64,000 bases of DNA from Homarus americanus (Eukaryota; Arthropoda; Malacostraca; Decapoda; Nephropidae), in NCBI RefSeq assembly GCF_018991925.1, contig NW_024722158.1, positions 8,932,420 through 8,996,419 on the forward strand, in the 5' to 3' direction. Positions 57,128 to 64,000 of this stretch are shown in pieces (position 1 is the first letter of the stretch; every line of letters starts with the position of its first letter). A model generated the notes under the pieces. It saw only the letters and a list, made by a program, of their open reading frames with translations. It ran no database searches and was not told where the DNA came from. A program made the translations under genes and the position numbers.

Positions 57128-60100
57128 CCTCTTCTGGGGCAGACCCCTACCATCTTCTGGGGTAAGATCCTACTGTATTCTGGGGCAGAATCTTTCCATC
57201 TTCTGGGGCGAATTCCTACCACCGTTGAAGGCGGAATCCTACCGTATTCAGGCGCAGAATCCTACCGTATTCTGGTGCAGAATTCTACCGTATTCTGCAG
57301 TGGAATCCTACCGTATTGTGAGCGGAATCCTACCGTTTTCTGGAGCGATATCCTACTGTCTCCTTGGGCAGAATCCTAGCATACTCTGGGGCGGAATCCT
57401 GCCCTATTCTGGGACGGAATCCTTCCGAATTCTAAGGCGGAATCCTACTTTTTCCTGGGGCAGAATCCTACCGTATTTTGGGCGGAATCCTACCCTATTT
57501 TTGGGCGGAATCCTACCCTATTCTGGGGCAGAATCTTACCCTATTCTGGGACAGAACCCAACCATCTTCTGGGGAGGGATACTACCGTACTCTGGGGCAG
57601 AATCCTACAGTCTACTGGCGTGGATTCCTACCATATTCTGGTGAACAATCCTACCATGTTCTATGGCATAATCCTAATGTCTTCTGGGGCGGAATCCTAT
57701 TGTCTTTTTGGGCGGATTCATATCGTTTTCTCGGGCGGATTTCTACCGCCTTTGGGGAGTAAATCCTATCGTCTTTTGGGGCGGAATCCTACTGTCCTCT
57801 GGGGCGAAATCCTACCATTTTAGCGTGTGGAATCCTGCCGTTGTTTAGAGCGAAATAATAACATCTTATAGGGCGAAATCCTCCAGTATTCTGGCGAAGA
57901 ATCTACCATTTTCTGGCGCAGAATCCTACCGTCTTCTGCGGCAGAATCCTACCGTCTTCTGGGGCAGAATCCTACCGTCTTCTGGGGTGGAATCACACTG
58001 TATTCTGAGGCGGAATCCTACAGTCTCCTGGGTCAGAATCCTACCGTATTTTGGGCAGAATCCTACCCTATTCTGGGGCGGAATCATACCGTATTCTGGG
58101 GCAGTATTCTACCGTATTCTGGAGAGGAATCCTACCGTATTCTGGGCGGAATCCGACCGTTTTCTCGGGCAGAATTTTACTTTCTTTGGGGACAAAATCC
58201 TTCCGTCTGCCAGCGCAGAATCCTACCGTTTTCTGGAGCGATTTCCAACCGTCTCCTTGGACAAAATCCTAGCCTATTCTGGGTCGGAATCCTATCCTAT
58301 TGTGGGACAGAATACCTACCTTATTCTGAGGTGGAATCCTACCATTTTCTGGTGCCGAATCCTACCTTATTTTGGGCGGAATCCTACCCTATTCTGGGGC
58401 AGAATCCTACCATATTCTGGGGCGGGATCCTACCATATTCTGGGGAATAATTCTACCGTCTTCAGGGGCGGATTTCTACCATCTTCTATTGCGGAATCCT
58501 ACCGTATTCTGGCGCAGAAACCTACCGTATTCTGGCGCAGAATCCTACCGTATTCTGGCGCAGAATCCTACCGTATTCTGGGGCAGAATTCTAGCCGTAT
58601 TCTGGAGAGGAATCCTACCGTATTCTCGCCGGAATCAGACCGTTTTCTGGGGCAGAATGTTACCGTCTTTGGGGAAAGAATCCTATCGTCTGCTGGCGCA
58701 GAATCCTAACGTTTTCTTGAGCAATATCCTACCGTCTCTTTGGGCAGAATCCTAGCATATTCTGGGGCGAAATCCTACCGTATTCTTTGACGGAATCCTA
58801 CCTTATTCTGAGTCGGAATCCTGCCGTCTCCTGGGGCTGAATCCTACCATATTAGGGGCGGAATCATACCCTATTCTGCGGTGGAATCCTACCCTATTGC
58901 CGGGCCGAATCCTACCCTATTTTGGGGCAGAACCCTACCATCTTCTGGGGCGGAACCATACCATCTTCTGGGATGGGGTCCTACCGTATTATGGGACAGA
59001 ATCCTACCGTCTTCTTTGACGGATTCCTTCCATCTTCTAGGGCGGAATCCTACCGTCTGCTGGCGCAGAATCCTATCGTTTTCTGGAGCGATATCCTCCC
59101 GTTTCCTTGGGCAGAATCCCACCGTATTTTGGGCGGAATCCTATCCTATTCTGGGTCGGAATCCTACCTTATTCTGGGGCAGAACCCTACCATCATCTGG
59201 TTTGGGATCCTACCGTATTCTGGGGCCGAATCCTTCCGTCTTCTAAGGCGGATTCCTTCCATCTTCTAGGGCGGAATCCTACCCTATTCTGGGTCGAAAT
59301 CCTACCCTATTCTGGGTTGGAATCCTACCCTATTCTGGGTCGGAATCCTAATCAATTCTGGGGAGGAATCCTACCCTATTCTGGGGAGGAATCCTACCCT
59401 ATTCTGGGAAGGAATCCTACCTTATTCTGGGGCAAAACCCTTCCATCTTCTGGGGCGGGATCCTACCGTAACCTGGGGCAGAATCCTACCGTCTTCTGGG
59501 GAGGGATCCTACCGTATTCTAGGGCATAATACTACCGTATTCTGGAGCGGAGTCCTACTGTATTGTGGGTGGAATCCGACCGTTTTCTTGGGCAGAATCT
59601 TACCGTCTTTGGGGACCTAATCGTACCGTCTGCTGGCGCACAATCCTGCCGTTTTCTGGAGCGATTATCCTATCGTCTCCTTGGGCAGAATCCTACGGTA
59701 TTTTAGGCGGAATCCTATCCTCTTGTGGGTCGAAATCCTACCCTATTCTGGGGTAGAACCCTACCATTTTCTGGGTTGGGATCCTACCATATTCTGGGGC
59801 AGAATCCTAGCGTGTTCTGAGGCGGAAGCTTGCACCATTCTTGGACGGAATCCTATCCTCTTCTAGGACGGGATCCTATCGTATTCTGGGAAAAAATCCT
59901 ACCGTCATCTTGGGCGGTTTCGTACCATCTTCGAGGGCGTCAGCCTACCGTATTTTGGCGCAAAATCCTACTGTATTCAGGGGCAGAATACTACCGTATT
60001 TCGCAGCGGAATCCTACCGTATTGTGGGCGGAATCCGACCGTTTTCTGGGGCACAATCTTACCCTCTTTGGGGACAGAATCCTACCGTCTGCTGGCGCAG

Positions 60101-63100
60101 AATCCTACCGTTTTATGGTGCGATTTCCTACCGTCTCCTTGGGCAGAATCCTAGCCTATTCTGGGGCGGAATCCTATCCTCTTGTGGGACAGAATACCTA
60201 CCTTATTCTGAGGCGAAATCCTACCGTTTTCTGGTGCAGAATCCTACCGTATTTTGGGCGGAATCCTACCCTATTCTTGGGCAGAATCCTACCATGTTCT
60301 GGGGCGGGATCCTACCATATTCTGGGAATAATCCTACCGTCTTCAGGGGCGGATTTCTACCATCTTTCATTGCGGAATCCTACCGTATTCTGGCGCAGAA
60401 TCCTACCGTACTCTGGGGCAAATTTCTACCGTATTCTGGAGAGGAATCCTACCGTATTCTGGCCGGAATCAGACCGTTTTCTGGGGCAGAATGTTACCGT
60501 CTTTGGGGAAAGAATCCTATCGTCTGCTGGCGCAGAATCCTAACGTTTTCTTCAGCAATATCCTACCGTCTCCTTGGGCAGAATCCTAGCGTATTCTGGG
60601 GCGAAATCCTACCGTATTCTTCGACAGAATATTACCTTATTCTGAGACGGAATCCTGCCGTCTCCTGGGGCTGAATCCTACCATATTAGGGGCGGTATCA
60701 TACCCTATTCTGGGGCGGAATCCTACCCTATTTCCGGGCCGAATCCTACCCTATTTCCGGGCCGAATCCTACCCTATTCTGGGGCAGAACCCTACCATCT
60801 TCTGGGGCAGAACCCTAACATCATCTGGGATGGGGTCCTGCCGTATTATGGGGCAGAATCCTACCGTCCTCTGGGACGGATTCCTTCCATCTTCCAGGGC
60901 GGAATCCTACCGTATTCTGGCGCAGAATCCTCACGTATTCTGTGGCGAAATTCTACCATATTCTGGAGCGGAATCCTACTGTATTGTGGGTTCTATCCGA
61001 CCATTTCTGGGGTAGAATCTTACCGACTTAGGGGACAGAATCCTACCGTCTGCTGGCGCAGAATCCTATCGTTTTCTTTAGCGATATCCTACCGTTTCCT
61101 TGGGCAGAATCCAAGCGTATTCAGGGGCGGAATCTTACCCTATTCTGGGACGGAATCCTACCTTATTCCGAGGCGGAATCCTACCCTATTCTGGAGCGGA
61201 ATCCTACCCTATTCTGGAGCGGAATCCTATCCTATTCTGGGGCAGAACCCTACCATCTTCTGGGGCAGGATCCTACCGTATTCCTAAGCGGAGTTCTACT
61301 GTATTGTGGGTGGAATCCGACCACTTTCTTGGGCAGAATCTTAACCTCTTTGGGGACAGAATCCTACTGTCTGCTGGCGCAGAATCCTACCGTTTTCTGG
61401 GGCAGAATCCTACCGTATTTGGGTCGGAATCCTACCCTGTTATGGGTCGGAATCCTACCCTATTTTCGGGGGGAATGCTACCCTATTCTTAGGCATAACC
61501 CTACCATGTTCTGGGGCAGTATCCTATTGTATTCTGGGGCAGAATGCTACTGTCTTCTGGGGCGGATTCCTTCCATCTCCTAGGGAGGAATCCTACCGTA
61601 TTCTGGAGGAGAATCCTTCCGTATTCTTGGGCAGAATTCTACCGTAATTCCGGAGCGGAATCCTACTGTATTGTGTTCGGAATCAGACCGTTTTCTGAGT
61701 CAGAATCTTACCGTCTTTGGGGACAGAATCTTACTGTCTGCTGGCGCAAAATCCTACCGTTTTCTGGAGCGATATCCTACCGTCTCTTTGGCAGAATCCT
61801 AGCGTATTCTGTTACGGAATCCTACCTTATTCAGAGGCGGAGTTCTACCGTCTCCTGGGGCAGAATCCTACCCTATTCTGGGGTGGAATCCTACCTTATT
61901 CTGGGGCTGAACCCTACCCTCTTCTGGGGCAGAACCCTACCCTCTTCTGGGGAGGGATCCTACCTTATTTTGGGGCAGAATTTTACCGTCTTCTGGGGCG
62001 GATTCCTTCCCATCTTCTAGGGCGGAATCATATCGTATTCTGGCGCAAAATCCTACCGTATTTTGGGGCAGAATTCTACCGTACACGTATTCTTGAGTAG
62101 AATCCTATTGTAATGTGAGCGGAATCCTACCGTTTTCTGGGGAGAATCTTACCGTCTTTGGGGATAGACTCCTACCGTCAACTGGCGCAGATTCATACCG
62201 TTTTCTGGAGCGATATTCTACCGTCTCCTTTGATAGAATCCTAGCGTATTCTGGGGCGGATTCTTACCCTATTCTGGGACGGAATCCTATCATATTCTGA
62301 GGCGGAATCCTAACGTCTCCTGGGGCAGATTTCTTCCGTATTTTGGTCGGAATCCTATCCTATTCTGGAGCGGAATCCTACCCTATTCTGGGGCAAAATC
62401 CTACCCTATTCTGGGCCAGAACCCTGCTATCTTCTGGGGTGGGATCCTACTGTTTTCTGGGGCAGAATCTTTCCGTCTTCTCGGGCGAATTCCTACTATC
62501 GTCGAAGGCGGAATCCTCTTGTATTCTGGCGCAGAATCCTACCGTATTGTGGGCGGAGTCATACCGTTTTTTGTCGCGTTATCCTAATGTGTCCTTGGAA
62601 AAAATCCTAGCATAATCTGGGGCGGAATCCTGCCCTATTCTAGGACGGAATCCTACCATATTCTGAGGTGGAATCCTACTGTCTTCTTGGGCTGATTCTT
62701 ATCGTTTTCTCGGGCGGATTTCTACCGTCTTTGGGGGAGTAAATCCTCCCGTCTTATGTGGCGGAATCCTACTGTCTTCTGGGGCGAAGCCCTACCATTT
62801 TAGCGGGTGGAATCCTGACGTTTTTTAGGGCGAAAGAATAACATCTTATAGGGCGAAATCCTACAGTATTCTGAAGCAGGATCCTACCATTTTCTGGGGC
62901 AGAATCCTACCGTCTTCTCGGGTGGAATCATACCGTATTCTGAAGCGGAATCCTACCATGTCCTGGGACAGAATGCTACCGAATTTGGGGCTGAATCCGA
63001 CCCTATTCTTGGAAGGGGAATCCTACCGTATTCTGGGGCAGAACCCTACCATCTTCTAGGGCGGGATCTAACTGTATTTTGGGGCAGAATCCTACCGTCT

Positions 63101-64000
63101 TCTGGGGCGTATTCCTTCCATCTTCTATGGCGGAATCCTACCGTATTCTGGCACAGAATCCTACCGTATTCTGGGGCAGAAATCTACCGTATTCTGGGGC
63201 AGAATTCTAACGTATTCTGGCGCAGAAATCTACCGTACTCTGGGGCAGAATTCTACCATATTCTGGAGCGGACTCCTACTGTATTGTGTTCGGAATCAGT
63301 CCGATTTCTGAGCCAGAATCTTACCGTCTTTGGGAACAGTATCTTACTGTTTGCTGGCGCAAAATCCTACCGTCTGCTGTCGCAGAAGCCTACCGTTGTC
63401 TGGAGCGATTTCTTACCGTCTCCTTGGGCAGAATAGTAGCCTATTCTGGGGCGGAATCCTACCCTATTGTGGGACGGAATCCTACCTTATTCTGAGGCGG
63501 AATCCTACCGTTTTCTGGTGAGGAATCCTACCGTATTTTGGGCGGAATCCTACCCTATTCTGGAGAGGAATCCTACCCTATTCTCGGTCGGAATCCTACC
63601 CTATTCTGGGGCAGAATAATACTATCTTCTGGCGCGGGATCCTACCATATTCTGGGGACTAATCCTACCGTCTTCTGGGGCAGAATTCTACCGTATTTTG
63701 GAGCGGAATCCTACCGAGTTCTGGCCAGAATCAGACCGTTTTCTGGGGCAGAATGTTGCCGTCTTTGGGGAAAGAATCCTATCGTCTGCTGGCGCAGAAT
63801 CCTAACGTTTTCTTGAGCAATATCCTACCGTCTCCTTGGGCAGAATCCTAGCATATTCTGCGTCGGAATCCTACGGTATTTTGGGACGGAATCCTACCTT
63901 ATTCTAAGTCGGAATCCTACCGTATCCTGGGGCTGAATCCTACCATATTAGGGGCGGAATCCTACTGTATTCTGTGGCGAAAGTATACCATATTCTGGAG
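57128..64000. repeat. 6.9-kb array of a 23-bp unit, running off the window
   Basis: About 300 copies of a 23-bp unit GGCGGAATCCTACCGTATTC plus TGG. The right edge is outside the window. Divergence between neighbours is high, but blocks recur at long distance: GAATCAGACCGTTTTCTGG with the following 130 bp at 58632, 60466 and 63728, and ACATCTTATAGGGCGAAATC with flanks at 57861 and 62841. All three plus frames encode the same 23-residue peptide motif (for example [20 protein letters not shown]), giving frames of up to 277 codons that are artefacts. Confidence 0.97.

Noticed and set aside
57225..63816. Repeat protein with [17 protein letters not shown] motifs
   Set aside because: 23-bp satellite artefact; all three plus frames encode the same motif and each is broken at random.

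Overview
The window is non-coding, repeat-dominated DNA of a eukaryote, almost certainly an arthropod and most likely a decapod crustacean. The arthropod telomere motif TTAGG/CCTAA occurs as many interstitial tracts. Relics of non-LTR retrotransposons, tRNA-derived SINEs and Tc1/mariner-like MITEs lie among tandem arrays that cover roughly half of the bases. The decapod assignment rests on remembered similarity of the LINE proteins and their 3' tails to decapod repeats and was not tested by a search. I found no host protein-coding gene, no rRNA, no intact tRNA gene, no CRISPR array and no operon-like structure.

Layout. 1-3.8 kb: TTAGG-like DNA, a 15-bp minisatellite with an E-box core, a (TTG)n/(TCG)n block and a 21-bp minisatellite. 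3.8-15.5 kb: low-copy DNA with 38-, 31-, 48-, 28- and 35-bp arrays, a minus-strand LINE relic (8.4-8.8 kb), two adjoining mariner-like MITEs (14.0-14.3 kb), an element with terminal inverted repeats and TTAGG-like DNA inside (14.8 kb), and two interstitial telomere tracts that converge on each other (13.3 and 15.4 kb). 15.5-21 kb: CACC-rich DNA, GATGGT repeats, a polypyrimidine array, a 40-bp and an 18-bp array. 22.4-27.1 kb: a 4.7-kb array of 13-bp units. 27.9-34.6 kb: a 6.7-kb array of 19-bp units. 34.6-37.8 kb: low-copy AT-rich DNA.

37.8-48.3 kb is a retrotransposon graveyard: a Jockey-like LINE with endonuclease and reverse transcriptase domains (37.9-40.6 kb), a minus-strand LINE split by a SINE (41.2-42.4 kb), a 17-bp array with (AC)n, a mariner-like MITE (45.0-45.3 kb) and three more LINE fragments (45.7-48.3 kb). 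48.3-57.1 kb holds C-rich polypyrimidine arrays, a possible non-autonomous DNA transposon (52.2-53.0 kb), a palindromic MITE candidate (54.2 kb) and duplicated SINE blocks separated by long (TA)n tracts. From 57.1 kb to the window end runs a 6.9-kb array of 23-bp units with higher-order structure.

The many long open reading frames are products of stop-free tandem repeats. When the unit length in bases is not a multiple of 3, all three frames carry the same peptide with a period, in residues, equal to the unit length in bases. None should be annotated as a gene. The real protein-level signal is confined to retrotransposon remains, all broken by stops, frameshifts or deletions.
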